Assembly: GCA_030141605.1 (NCBI GenBank)
Contig: JAQGDQ010000134.1
Coordinates: forward strand, 332,816-396,815
DNA from: Tubiluchus corallicola
Taxonomy: Eukaryota; Priapulida; Priapulimorpha; Priapulimorphida; Tubiluchidae
Direction: 5' to 3'
Length of the DNA: 64,000 bases
Within the stretch, counting starts at the first letter, position 1. Each line of letters begins with the position of its first letter. The position numbers were made by a program, and so were the translations under genes. Shown here one piece after another: positions 37,091 to 50,449 of this stretch. The notes below the pieces were generated by a model, which saw only the letters and a program-made list of their open reading frames with translations, was not told the DNA's origin and searched no databases.

Positions 37091-37328
37091 TCAGCACTAG
37101 TTCTGCTTGCTCAACGTTTCGGTCCAGGTATGATTTTATGTGCGCATGCGTTGTGACCGAAACGCACGAACATTTCTCGCTATTTCTCGCGAAATTCTGC
37201 GTGATGTAAACAAACAGGGGACACACGAAATACTGCAATTTTGGCGTCGAGTTGTGAAAAAATTAAAGTTTAAATTATTCCTATTCCTGTTTCGTTTATT
37301 TATTGGATTTTAAAGGGAGTAACTATAG
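37090..37328. promoter_or_regulatory. CpG-rich TATA-less promoter, probably shared by IBTK and SYAP1
   Basis: This short block is rich in CpG compared with its AT-rich surroundings. TGCGCATGCG at 37141-37150 matches the core of the NRF-1 site, and TTTCTCGCGAAATT near 37184 contains the TCTCGCGA promoter motif; both are typical of TATA-less, often bidirectional promoters. A good splice donor (ACTATAG|GTAAGC) at 37328/37329 on the plus strand would end a SYAP1 leader exon. The start sites themselves are inferred. Confidence 0.5.
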
Positions 37329-38897
37329 GTAAGCCAACCCTTTTATTTCGTAATAGTTATCTTCGATGATCGGGGTTAAGTTTTTTGTATTTGGGCTGTA
37401 CCTTTTGCATTTTTTCCAGTCTTCCATTTGTGTGTGGAGTAGTATCACAATCGGTCTTTTCGAGTAGGAAACGTAAACTAATAATTCTAACCTTTCTTGC
37501 TTTTAGTCAGTAATTTGACTGCTTGGGTGCGCACGCTTCTTTGAAATCAAATCAAGTGTATTTTTTTCTATAACATTTCAGGAACATATGTCGATGATAT
37601 GATATCAGTGATACAGATATACATCATTACATGTAATAAAAATATACAAACACAAGGGGGCGATGGACGTAAATTGGACGTCCATTCACTAGTTTAATGA
37701 ACGTGATGAACGTAGTTAAAACAAAATTTCTTTCCAAAAACTACTGATATATATAGAGCCCCTCACATTTAAACTAACATCCACCTCTCACTCAACATTA
37801 TACCCACCATGTCAAGAATTCGCTTTAAATTATTTAGTGAATGGACGCTCGAATTTACATCTATCACATTAAAATATACATTCCAAATGGACGCCTGCTT
37901 CATTCAAATATACATTAAATTGATGTAGATCAGGTCCATCAAAATAGGTCTTCAATTTAGTAAATTTGTGTACCTCGCGTCGTCACATCCAAATTTGTGT
38001 CCAACAAGTCCGTCAAAATAGCAAATGAACGTCCATCGCATTCATTGGAATAGTCTGTTACTTTAGTGAATGGAGCCTCAAAGTTACATCCATTGCATCC
38101 AAAACTACATCTGTCAAGTCCATCAAATTAGGGAGACACTAATCTCGCAGTCACGTTGCTTATAGAAATCTCTTGCAATAGGAAAGTCATTTAACTAACA
38201 ATAGCTCCTCATCTTAACCATCACTTTACGCTCTTATTGTCGCAATAAATTCTTGGCATACATTAGAAGAAGTTGAATTTAAAAATGGACAGAAAATGCA
38301 AATTATTATGTGTATCAAGTTTACTTTAGATATATATATGTATTAATCTGCAAGAACAGCGAACTTGCCAACTACTTACAGTTTTAAATGCTGAGGGTAT
38401 GCAAGAATTAGCTGGCTAGCCTCATTCTAATTGTCAGGTCAACAATGGTCACTGTGTTGTTAGAAAAAAATAGCAATGTAGACACACAGTCACAAAATAT
38501 TGATCAATATGCAGGCTAGAATCATTTTCTTAAATGCAACACTTAAATCTGTGCGACTAGTCTATCATTCAAGTGAATATGTCCATTTATGTGAAACACT
38601 TCAAATTCTGTGCTGTAGAAGGTTTTTAACAGGTGTATCGCTTAGAGGTAATTGTGGTTTTCAATACATACAATCTTGTAAAGTGAGTTGCACTGTTTCC
38701 CAGTGATTCACTTTGAGGTAACAATATGAAAAAAGTTATTACAGTACTATCAGGTCAACAATTATAAATGCTGTGCTATGAGCATATTATTTATCTATGA
38801 ATTTCATAATGTTGTGGCTTTGTTTTATGAAAGTGTGTTATGGTTATCAATATAATCCTAATTACTTTCTTCCTAGTTTGCTTCTTTAACATTTCAG
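37329..38897 (+). other. Putative SYAP1 leader intron
   Basis: It runs from the donor at 37329 to the acceptor TTAACATTTCAG ending at 38897, 13 bp before the SYAP1 start codon. It contains a diverged repeat at 37650-38135 and otherwise nothing recognised. The donor side is inferred from sequence only. Confidence 0.4.
37650..38135. repeat. Diverged repeat with TGGACG/CGTCCA motifs
   Basis: Related phrases recur: TTTAGTGAATGGACGC and TTTAGTGAATGGAGCC; CAAGTCCGTCAAAATAG, CAGGTCCATCAAAATAG and CAAGTCCATCAAATTAG; plus several GGACGT and ACGTCC motifs in both orientations. The units are too diverged to fix a period. It could be a decayed satellite or an old miniature transposon. Confidence 0.45.
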
Positions 38898-38910
38898 CAC
38901 CAAAATTTAA

Positions 38911-41900
38911 ATGGATGTTTTCACGAACTGGTGGAGTGGTGGAACTGAGGAGAAGATATCTTCCGACAAGCCAGAAAAGACAGAGAATCAGAATGAAGAA
39001 TCGGCTGAGCAAAAAACGATAGAAAGCACTGAAGAGGGAGATCGAAATGTTGCCAAAGATGCTGAAAACAGCAAACCAGTCGAAGATACTGAACAGTCAG
39101 AGTCACAGATAGATGGGATAGTTCACGATTTTGAGGATGTGTCAAAAAAGGCTTACAGTACAGCAATGGAGTGGGGTGGTAAGAAAATCTTAAATCATAA
39201 TTGTGATGTTAAACTTATCTAATCACGGCAACCAACAACTTCTCTTAAATGCAAATGCTCACAGTTTTCACATAATGCAGCAAACAATATCGTTACCAAT
39301 TTTGGAATAATTTAGTTTAAATTAATGCATTCACTATGCTGACCACCTTTCTCTAAGACTAAGAGTTTTTGGAACATTAATTGACAATTATTCCAGTACA
39401 AAAAAACAAGAGTCGGCCACCATCCATTTTGCAAAGGAGTCTGAATGCTTGAGTGTTTTATATTCAGAGATGCTTGAAGACACTCACATTTACCTAGTTT
39501 TACTATATACTGCCTTAAAAGAGCTGTATGTCCTTTAAGTGATACCTAGAAAAATCAGTAGTTGGATTATGGCTTTCTTAGCTTATATGGCATAGCACGT
39601 GTGTCAGATTGGAGCCCAATGGCCTAATATGAGTTACACTGTTATTTTGTACATATGTATACAAAAAGTCTATGCCTAATAGGTGTTGTAATAATGCAAA
39701 TAAGCCTGTTGATAGATTTTATGTGGTATCTTATGAGCTTTTTATTAATTGCCTCGACCAGTTTTTGCAAAGGTGTGTCTAAGTACACTTAATTTCTATA
39801 AATTAGGAGAAGTATTTGATATTTACTTACAAATATCATCGTTTTTTTTCAAAACTCTTATTTATACTTCAACTGCCTCTCTTACTTTAATTGTATGTTA
39901 ATTGTTTTGTCTTTAGTGTTTTCATTTAATAAGTAATTTTTGCTTTAATTACAAGCTAGATATAAAATTCATTTTGAAATTTTGTCTCTAATGGTGCATA
40001 ATTATTAAAAAGGCATAGTGTGGATGTATTTAATATATATTATTATGTGATGACCCACGGAACAGGCCACATTATCTAAGAATTAAACGTTTGCTACGAG
40101 TCTGAGGGTTTACACTTTGCAAACACATTTCTACCAGCTGTTTTACTGCATGGCCTTCAGCTGCAGATAATCTCGCTTGATGCATGAAGGACATAACCGT
40201 GTGTGTGATAACCTCAGGGCAAATAAATAACATTCACTAATGCAGCAAGCCAGTGACTAGCCTTGATAATTTTAATAAATTTGCTTTTTTATTGTGCTTC
40301 ATTAACGGGAGCTACTCAGCAACAAAATTTGCTGTATAGGTAAATATAGGCCTACTGAAGAATCAAAGAAGAGATGTGTCTTAAAAATGATAGTTTACTG
40401 GTCAATGAATAGATTGCTGAAAAGTCGAGATTTGAAAAATTGCAAAACATTGAATAGTTAGTTATTACTACAGCAAACATTGGTGTTTATTAAAAGTATG
40501 TTTCTTGGGGAAGCAGGCACATGATGTGCTGCCGCTATAGAACTACTAGACACCAGTTTTGTCACTGCTGAAAATATCTTGCTTTAAATATGTTTTCTGG
40601 TAGCCAGTCTTCTCAATAATGCTACAGCAAGCTGAATAATCATTAAATGTTTAACATACAAACAGAAAATTGCGATACACAAGCACAATAACACAACACA
40701 AAACACATACAAACACAGTAGTATTTTTGTACAAATCTGTAATGTTCTTTAGTAATAATTTATTTGTCTATGACATTTCATAGAATCTATCTACTTTTTT
40801 CAAGTGAATTAAAAAAATTATAATTTTTTGAAAAACTTCACAAATGCATCATTAAATTAAAAAAAATAACATTATAGGACCTTAGTAAGCTGTTTTTAAT
40901 GTAACATGGAGTATGAAAATAAGAAACTATATCTTCTAGTTTTAAAAATAAAAATGGCAGCCAGCACCCACTTAAAAAAAGACATGGCTTTCGACATAGT
41001 TAATGTCACGTCCCATCACCAATCAATTTCTCTTGGTTCTCTTGTTTAGATTTCATATCAAAATTGTTGAGCATAAATTAAAAATATATAGTAACTGTAG
41101 TGTTCAGTTACTAAACTGATGTACAAAGAAGTCATTTGGAAACAATGCATTACACAGATTTTATGCAAAGTCTTCCATGATATGACATGTTTTCTAGGTT
41201 ACCTGTTTGATGTTGCCAGTAAAACAACGAAAACCGTCGCTGACTCTGTAGTGGACACAGCTGCATCAATGAAACATGCCGTTGAAGAACATGTAAGTAC
41301 CAAAATTTTGCTATATCATGTAAAATCATATTTTTGTCATTTGTTTTAAATAAAATGAGTCTTAAACTAAACTGTGCTGTCATGCATGTTGTAATGTTGG
41401 ATGGGTGCACTAGACACTAGTTAAATATTACTTAACACTTCGAAGTAGTTTATTTTGCCTTGAGAGTTTGTAACAATAAGGAATCAGTGCATGTAGAAAC
41501 TGCATTAAGAAGAATATATATAAAATTTTGTCAGCAGAAGAACTTTTTAGGTCTTTTTCTGTCTGTGTCATTTGTTGAAAAAAAAATCTGTGCCTTAACA
41601 ATTTGATCACTCATGCCTTGTTCAAAACAGGCTATGCAAAAGCAAACCAATGTACATTTGTAACCACGTATAATATTACAACTGCCATAGACTATTACTT
41701 TCTTACACTGCATTTGACCAGACTACCAGTAACAACATTGGCACAACAACTGTTGTAACAAACACTGACTGTATGTCAACAATTTTGTATTATTAATTAC
41801 TTTAAAATGAAGGCATTTAATCACACATGTACTAAGCAAAATGATGCAAAATAGTAAATTGTCAGGTTAGTATTTTTTAGTTTTAACATGGTCTGTTTTT

Positions 41901-44900
41901 GCAGTTAGTTTGCCACTTCTTTTTTGCAGCATCATATAAGCTGAATACTAATTACTACATGTTTAATTGTATTTTTTTGTTACATCTGTGATTTTAGCAT
42001 CAGAAATTGTGCCCCTGATCATCAATTTTGTCGTAAACTAGACACGGACACTTTGAGAGCCAATCCATTTAGTTGCAAATCGAGTAATCTGCCAACAACT
42101 AATCTGTGTATTCATTTCAGTCCATTCTTGGTGATTTCAACAAAGAGCAAGACAAATTTGTGGAAGAAAAGAGGTCAAAGCGATCCGAGGCAGCCGTACC
42201 TCCGTGGATCGGTTATCACGAAGAGGAACAGATGAAGAAACAAATTTTGTCTCTGTCGCAAGTAAAACATCGATATTGATAAGTTTGCCTGGTTGTCATT
42301 TTTTTACTGCAAAAGATTATAAAACTGCCCAAGTTATCTCGTTTATTATCTTATGCCAATAAAAACTGTCTAGTGAAGGTTTTTCTTCTTGGAGATAAAT
42401 GAAGACCTAAATGGTTTAAAAATGATAAGTTGAAGCCATATTGATACTGTTGTTGTTGTCAAGTGTCAATTTTTCAATTTTTTTTGAAAATCAAACTACC
42501 AGTCATGTCCTCACTACCACTTTGTGTATCAATTTTTGTGCATCATTATCAGTTTTTTTAATTATTTTAAATTTTTCTTGTGTTGTACATTGGCTGCCCA
42601 TTTTGGCAACTCATTATGGAAGCCCATCTTCAAAACCGGTAGTTTATTAATTTTAAAAGTCACCTTATGTGCAAATATGTAAATTTGAAATCATTATATG
42701 CAAAATTTATATGCAGAAAAATTCACTACCTAGAAATCTTTTGTTTAGAGAGTAATTTTTGTAAACCTAATAAATGACATCTTCTTTTTTATTTTATGTA
42801 AGCCTATTCAAAGTCATCACATTTTTAATCTGAATGAGTTAATATGACCTTAAAGTAAAATCAGCATACAGCAACAAGTTTTTTCACTGAAGTACTGAAC
42901 GACTGAAGTACATTCAGTGAGAGCACTGAAGATCCGCTGACATGGCCGGTGAAAGGGCAAGGCGACCTAGGAGATTGCCCTCGCATTTTAAGGGGCCTCG
43001 CGCTTTGACCTTCAAAATTTTTTACCTGCTTACAGCTTGCGGTACAGGAGATTGTGAGCGATTTTGCCTCAAGGAAAGCCGGGAAAGTTAACTTATCCCA
43101 ATGTAGTAGAATACTTCAGTATATTCATTTGTTTGTTTTAGGAATTCAGTGTATACAGTTTAGTGGGCTCTAAAGAACTTTAATAAAAATTCTAAATGTC
43201 AATGAATAATGTTATTTTCATTTTAACTAGGAAATACACTTTAATTGCCATAAAATTCCTAGAATTTTACCTTATTTTTCAAAATTTTTTGGGACTTCGT
43301 CCCCTTATCCCCCCGCTAGGGACTCTGCCCTGGACACTGTAGCGGGCTTTGCCACCAAACCCACCAGCCTAGGGCCTCGCATTTCCTCTCACCGGCCCTG
43401 CCCGCTGATCCATACTGGTCTCGTTGACCCAAGGTAATGAAATTGTAAAAGTTGTCTGACTAAAAACTTCTCTAGTTTAATAATAAATACACCATTGTAA
43501 ACTTTCGTCTTCGTCTTCACAGAGTTATTGTTATAAACTTTTAATTCTGGAATTTCTCTTTGCTATGCATTTTGGAAGCTACTCTTGCGCAAAGCTGTTG
43601 AGTTGTTTGTGGTATTTTCGATGTTTTGTGCCAATACTTTCATGCAAATTGCTTTCCTTTTAGGACAAACGAAACTTTCTACGAAATCCTCCACCCGGAG
43701 TACCCTTCACTTTCGATTACCAAACTTCTTATCCCGTTGCCATGGCCACATTGAAAGAAGATCCTAACTTAGAAAAAATGAGATTTGAGCTTGTACCTAA
43801 AAAGTGAGTTGGTTTTGACCTTGTAAACAAAACGATATTTATACTGTTTTCACACTGCACTTTGCAAGCTTTTAGGTGAGTCAGTAGTTAAGATAGTTAG
43901 TGTCAGATAATGTATTGGCAGCATCTGACCACTCTGTTAGTCGTATCAAGTTCAGAAGTAAACTATCTATGATTTTAGAAAAGTCGGTGAACTCTTTGGT
44001 ACATACGTTTCGAAAAAAAGAATATTTATGAAGTAGGCGTATATGTAGTGTCTATAACTACTTGCACTAATTGTGTATTTTTTACACGTGTGCATTGAAG
44101 TCACTCGGCACTATTAGCGAACTCTACTCTTTGTCTTTATTGGGATGAGAATGAGATTAGTTTTGAAACTGGAAGAAATTATACCTGTTGTTCTATTCTT
44201 TAGCATAAACGAAGAAAACTTTTGGAGGAATTACTTCTATAGAGTGTCATTAATTAAACAGTCATCGCAGCTTACGACTCTTGCACAACAGACTGGTGAG
44301 TGAAATAGTAAGCTAAGTCTCGAGTAATGTTTCTAGTAAATATTTAGTGTTTAAGTGCTATCCTACTCTGAGAGAAATTTGTAGCAAACTAATACTTCAT
44401 TACTTCCATGGACAGTCCAGCATTTTTTATGAAAAGGTAACTTTTCAGAAAATTTACACTTCGTAATTCGCATTATTTAACACCACTTACAGAAAATTTT
44501 CATTCTGGCAGTAAATTTGCTTTATGTAGAAACATTATCTCTAGTTTTTAGAAATACTGCTTGATGTCCAGCAGGTTTAGGAGCCCTGTATGTCGGTGAA
44601 CGGCAGCAGACCTAGTGTTAAAAAACAATGGTGGTGGTGCAGCCTAAAATTCACCTTTGCAGGAAAGGGACAGTCTACTTTTATAGATTTCTGAAACAAA
44701 CTTTGTCACCCTTCCTGATCCTATTTCAGAACCCAAATCTCCTGGATTTTGGTTGATGAATTAGAAAGTAGTGTGTCATTCTACATAAGTTGAAAGCTTC
44801 CTCTGCACTGTGTTTGTGCTCTCCTATATCTAAGCATGGGAATTGTTTGCTTGCTTGATTTTATTTGCTTTTAGACAAGATTGCAAAGGCTTTTCCTACA

Positions 44901-47900
44901 GCTAAATGTCATTTGTGCATTACCGCAATTTAAACAGGGTAGTGTGTAACTGTGTATGTCATACATTAGCTTAAAATCAAATCTAAATTAGAGATTTTTT
45001 GCTTCCTTAACTTTGTTAGTCCACAAAAAATTGTGCTTTTTAACAATAACCAGAATGCAAAATCTAAACAAGGTTGATAGGCTTTATGTTTTGGAACATT
45101 TGCATTTATTAGACACATTTAAACAAATTACAAATGATTTACAGCATATTCAACTCTTTCAATTTCATTTTCCAGTTTGAGCTAATAAAGCACATATAGC
45201 CTCAGTGCACATATGCTAGTATCCTTATTAGGAGTGAGCTATGGTTTCAGTCACACATGTAGCATGCATGCTAATATACTGTATTTTTTGCAATTTTAGG
45301 CACCTTTAAGATGTATGCAAGGCAAAATTTGTCCTACAGCCATTTTTTATTTATTGCAATTAGAGTCTTTAATAATACGTGTGCTTATACGTGACCTTTT
45401 TTTTAATTTATTTCGTAATCTTCAAAGTACAACGAATGATTTTTCTTGTACAACAAAATCACGAGAAAGTAGTAAAAATATAAAATTATAGTGTTGGCCA
45501 TCTTATGCTGTCTGCACACCCCATGTTACGACACTGATATTACATGCATTCTTTAAGCTATTAGGTGGCGGTTTGGCATTAAATCAATTATGCTAGAAAT
45601 TGCTGTTGTGTTGCTTGTACTAACCATTGCACTGTTTGTATGTAGGTTCCACTGGTGAATGTCGAACCCCTAGTGCTCCTAGCAAAGGTACATTAGAGAG
45701 TATTATTCGTAGTACACGTATATCTATGTTAAATTTCTTTACCGTATGTTTATGTTTTGTCATAGAGTTTGAAATTGCAACTCTAGCTAAAGGCTTACAA
45801 AAATCAGTTACTTGCTTGTTGGTAGCAAGTAGACATGAACATCGATTGTACTTTTAGTTCTAATATTCATTACATATTTTTTTATAATAAAAACATTCGT
45901 TTAATTGGTCTGTAATTATAATAATGTGACTTTTGATTTCCCATGACTTATTAATCAACTCCTTATTGATTTGATAGTAGTGTTGCTCCGGATATTTGAT
46001 TCATATCTGAAAATGGCGACATTCACGAGATTTTGCAGCTATTCATATCTGATATTATCCGGTAGTTATAAAAATTTGATGTTCCAAAATATTCATTATC
46101 CGGTTTTTGTAATGTGCAATTGAAAATGGTTTTAGAATAATTTCGTTTCAGCCTATGTTTGTGTTTTCGAGATGAAAATTTTACATACATCTTTTTTCGT
46201 TTGTGTGTGGCAACATTTACTAATTTTTCATTATCCAAACTAATCCACATATTCAATCCGAATTTAGCTAACCTATCCGGTTTTAATCCGAATCCGGAAG
46301 TTAATTTTAGGAAATATTCTATGATATCTGGTATTCACTATCCGGCAAAAAAGTGTATCCGGATCAACACTATTTGATAGCATATTAAATGTTCAGCTTC
46401 TGTGTTAAAGTTTGTGGTACTTTATCCAAAAAAAGTTGATGGACCATGCACCAATATTGTTTTTATAAATTTTCTTTGGAAGTTGGGCTCAGTGTGTTGA
46501 GTTTGAGAACTGATCCTGCTATAATTTATTTCACCTTCAAGTACTACTAAAATAAGTGCAAAGAGTGTCCTGTCATTTCCATGTAACAGGCTGGATATCA
46601 CATAAGAATGCCAAAATTAACACATATATACCTCCATTGTATTTATAATTTATACTAAATTCAGTCACATTTGCAGATACTGGCAGCTTGCCTAGGGAAA
46701 TTCCCACAAAACCGTCAGAGTCGGAAGACATGCCACCAGACAGTCCAGCTGCAGCTGAGTTTGTGAGCGATGCTTTTGCGGGACCAGTGAATGCAGAAGA
46801 AATTAAAAATGGAATGAAACAACTTGGAATGGATGACAAAAAAGGTAAGAAACATCGGCTGGTCCATTTTATTGAAAAAAAGTAGGGTGTGTCAAATTCT
46901 TTATGCCAACTGAACTACAAAGAGTAATCCTCTAAACAATGCGAGGCTGTGGCATTCATTGATGCAATGAAAAGTTGTAAATGTGAAAGTGAATTTGTCC
47001 TTCACATTTTTACAGAGTTATTGCAGTAACACATCCTAGGTATTCGGTTCCATTTTTGTATTTTTTGTGTCAAATTTTTATTTGACAATTTACTATACAA
47101 AATTTTAGTTTTTAGACTATTAGTTAACTGTGCAATAATTCCCAATTATAAAATTTTAGGCAAACATTAACGTAAAAATTTGTTAGCAAGCTGTTAAGAG
47201 CTGTCATGATTACAAAAAGCTGCATTGTCAGGTATAATTAGGCTTATGTTCGAAAGTCTCCGTTTCAAATCAATGGTCCAGTTCAGGTTCAATTCCCATA
47301 TTTTTAATTTTGTATTTTTTTCTTAATTTTTTTCTATACTTGTACGTAGCTGCTGATTCGATCTTTACTGTGGATTTCTAACATTTGGGTTGAAGCCTAT
47401 ACTTTAAATGTTGACCACATAATCAGTGGTGGTTCGTAGCTAAAATTAGTGGGGGTGCTGCCTCAAAAAAATTTTAGCCATTGTTTTAATATTGTGTAAA
47501 ATGAAACAAACATATAAAAAGAAAATTTATACATAAACTTGATAAAATCCTAAACAAAACACTTGCACATGAGTGACAGTGCACTCTTTACTTAGCATGC
47601 AGCTTTTTAACTGGGACACGTGCTCATAGCCGCATGCGCACAACAGTCAAACACCTTGCTCAAACTGTGAAGCACACAGTTTTACGATTTTTGTAATTTT
47701 TCGTGAACTAGGGGACGTCTAATGACATTAAGCTTAAAAATTGCACAATGTACAAGTATAAAGAAAGAATTAAAGAAGCCAAGACTCATTATATTGAATG
47801 TTATAGACAATATTGAGTGAAAAAAGAGGGTGCTGCAGTTCCGCAGTGCCTATACATGAGCCACCACTGCACATAATTTTTACTCACAGATTGGTTGATT

Positions 47901-48074
47901 TTATTTCAAACCACTTCTGTTTATTCAGAAAATGAAGAAGACGTGGCTGAATGGGAAAAGGAACTGCAAAAAGAACTGCAGGAATATGAAGTAGTCGACG
48001 ACGAAAACTCCGATCCTCAATTAGAGAAAGAAATTCAAGACATGCTAGAAGCGGAAGAGGCGCAGACCAAGTAA
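38911..48074 (+). CDS. SYAP1: SYAP1 orthologue, BSD-domain protein, 8 coding exons
   Basis: Synapse-associated protein 1 (also called BSTA) is a cytosolic BSD-domain protein linked in mammals to mTORC2-dependent AKT1 phosphorylation. Coding exons are 38911-39178, 41198-41292, 42121-42261, 43664-43803, 44204-44295, 45646-45687, 46677-46844 and 47929-48074; phases match throughout and give 363 residues (human 352). The N-terminus is acidic. Residues about 90-120 hold [17 protein letters not shown], then [14 protein letters not shown] and PPWIGY. The BSD domain spans roughly residues 165-245 ([32 protein letters not shown]). The C-terminus ends in the acidic [17 protein letters not shown] block. 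The short exon of 42 bp is the least certain. All introns are GT-AG. Confidence 0.95.
42941..43400. mobile_element. Miniature hAT element in a SYAP1 intron
   Basis: The left end reads CATGGCCGGTGAAAGG and the right end, inward on the minus strand, reads CAGGGCCGGTGAGAGG. The 8-bp flanks are tccgctga (42933-42940) and cccgctga (43401-43408), a 7/8 match. The ends carry GC-rich subterminal blocks (CTAGG, CCTCGCATTT) in inverted orientation. It lies between SYAP1 coding exons 3 and 4. Confidence 0.85.
45978..46372. mobile_element. Miniature hAT element with CCGGAT subterminal repeats
   Basis: A perfect 8-bp duplication, tttgatag, flanks it at 45970-45977 and 46373-46380. The ends are TAGTGTTGCTCCGGATA and, inward on the minus strand, TAGTGTTGATCCGGATA. 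Several ATCCGG motifs recur inside (near 46050, 46095, 46272 and 46290). It lies between SYAP1 coding exons 6 and 7 and has no gene. Confidence 0.88.
47424..47869. mobile_element. Miniature hAT element (CAGTGG-ended) in the last SYAP1 intron
   Basis: A perfect 8-bp duplication, cacataat, flanks it at 47416-47423 and 47870-47877. The ends are CAGTGGTGGTTCGTAGC and, inward on the minus strand, CAGTGGTGGCTCATG. The right end is only 59 bp from the start of the final SYAP1 exon. It shares its ends and a GGGGTGCTGC-like subterminal block with the element at 13902-14710. Confidence 0.92.
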
Positions 48075-50449
48075 AGTGTAGTGACAATAGTACATTTACT
48101 AATATTATGGTGATATAATTTGTAATATATATGGGAATTTTTTCAACTTTTAATAGCACGTCAACTAATAATACCAAGTTGTAAATTTATAGTATATGTA
48201 TGTTGAACATATTTGAACTTTGACAGTAAAAAAATTTATTTTAGAGGTTTACACGTAATAATATAGCACATAATATCACATTATGACATTTGCTATGCAA
48301 TTGTGCGCTTTAAAATATACATTAATAGAAGTCTGTCATGTTTTATACAAATTTACGAAATTTTATATATTTGGAAGGATGGTTTATGGACATTTCTGAA
48401 ACATTCCTCAAATTTTCTCCTACGATTTGTCTCTTAATCTTGTACTGACAATTGCACCATAAGTATTGTGTACTTAGTGACTGAAGTTAAGCAATGCAGA
48501 GTCTACTTAGTAAATGCCTGATGCGTAAAGTCATTGTTAAACTATTTCATTTGCCAAGACATGGCTAACAACCGTTTACCGATTCAGTATTTTATCCTAA
48601 TGGATTGTTGTTGATAGCCAACTACATTCCTGTCCTGCCACAATTACTGACATGATAAGCTTTGTCATTAAATATTGAAGACTGGCTTGTAGTGCATGAA
48701 AGTGCATTAAATGTTATAATCAAAAGAATGACAAACTTATAGTTTCCAGATTGAAACAAAATATGCATTTTACAAAACCTTGTTAATTTAATTTAATTAA
48801 AAACTGATTAATATAAAAATTAGTTTTATGCAAAGACGACCATTTTAGTCAACATAAAACTGATACTGACTGTATTATTAAAAACAATCATATTTCTTAA
48901 ATTTTCTTTAAGTAGTGCATTATTTGTAGTATGATTTGACTGCATTATATACTTTATTGGCTAGACACAGCATATTGCTTGGGTTAATACGATACAAATC
49001 TATAAATAGTTTAAACACATCTGGCAGTATGTTAAGAACAAATGTACAGTTTATCGCGGACTCGCTGTTTTGGGGGTTTTCAAAGAATATTATAAAATAT
49101 AAAAAATTACCATTTATAGTAAATAGTGTATTTATTCGGCGGATGAATACACACCAAAAACGAAATGTAGTACTTGTGCCCGCTTGAGATGCTACTTGCC
49201 GACATGAGATTGTACACAACACACGATTGGTTGATTGACTGAAAGCGACCAACCAGAGAATGTTGCTCTGTATCCCAGTCGCTAATTGGCTCAGGTACTG
49301 TGCAATTTGTTTTCTTGTACTCTATTTGTGAAATTTTCACTAGAGGCTGAACTTATTCAAGCCCTACGATGCCACCCAAACGTGTAAGTATTAAATAAGT
49401 ATAGCGTCCCTACTTTGCGGAAATTCACTTATCGCGGGTGGGCACCTGGAACACCTGCGATAAGTGAGGGAACACTATATATCAAACATTTTACCCCCAT
49501 GGAACTTACAAAAGTCATAATTAGGTGGAGAAACACTATAGGCAATATAATAACAGCATTTAATATTCAATTTAAAACTTTTATTTAGGTGTTAAAAATT
49601 TTTTGAAAAAAAGACTGGTGATTTTTATAAATGCCAGAAATTAAACACAATAAATAAAGCCAGATTAGTTTGCACTTATTGGGTTTTATTTGACACTTTA
49701 TTTCTATGAAATGTTGCTGGTAATGATAATACTTTGTACCTACACAGTCAGGAGTGTGGAAGAAATATCTTAACCCTTCCATTTTTGCTTATTTTCTTAC
49801 CATTTTTGTTTTTTTTCCAGATGTTATAATTATTGAAAAAGTTTAGTATACTAAAAAACAGGTTAGATATAGATGAAACACTCCTTTTCCACTTTTCCCT
49901 TATATGATCGCAGAGAAAGAGCAAAATGAGTAAAAGCGGTGTTATGTTATCGCACGTAGTTTCACAATGCTAGCTTTTTAACCTGGTTGCAAAGAACTGT
50001 CGGGTTATTTCTTTAGTGTGTAATATAAGATAATATATTATGTGTATATATATATATCTATAGAGATACCACTTGTTTTACAATATGCAGAGGGGAAAAG
50101 CAGCTACAGTAACTTACACTGCTGATTGTAATAATGACATGTCAGTGTACAATTTGTAAAATAAAGATGATCTGTGTGATATCAATTACTTTTCTATCGA
50201 ATTATATCGAAACTGTTTTTTACAAATACATCCTGTACATAGTTCAATGAACACTGTTTTTCAACCAGTTGACACTTCTCGAGTATACATGCAATAACCA
50301 ACGTTAATACAAGCACTTTTAATACATACGCGTTTTGAATAAGCATACATGCTGTTCAACTTGCATATGCAAAATACTGGTATTTTGTTCTAGCCACAAC
50401 ATTAGCTGTTTGCAGCCAAAGTTGAGTGAGTTAAAAGGCATCTCATTGA
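48075..50449. other. Intergenic stretch between SYAP1 and PFN4 3' ends
   Basis: The two genes converge here. Apart from the Tigger/pogo remnant near 49 kb and a short (TA)n run near 50050, I recognise nothing. No canonical polyadenylation signal is obvious close to either stop codon. Confidence 0.4.
48930..49477 (+). mobile_element. Tigger/pogo-type element remnant
   Basis: The right end, inward on the minus strand, reads AGTGTTCCCTCACTTATCGC, typical of pogo/Tigger elements. It is followed by an inverted repeat: CACTTATCGC at 49426-49435 against GCGATAAGTG at 49457-49466. Near 49061 there is a second TTATCGCGG block. At 49370 an ATGCCACCCAAACGT start (MPPKR) followed by GTAAGT looks like the leader exon of the lost transposase. 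The left end was not located and is a guess. Confidence 0.5.
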
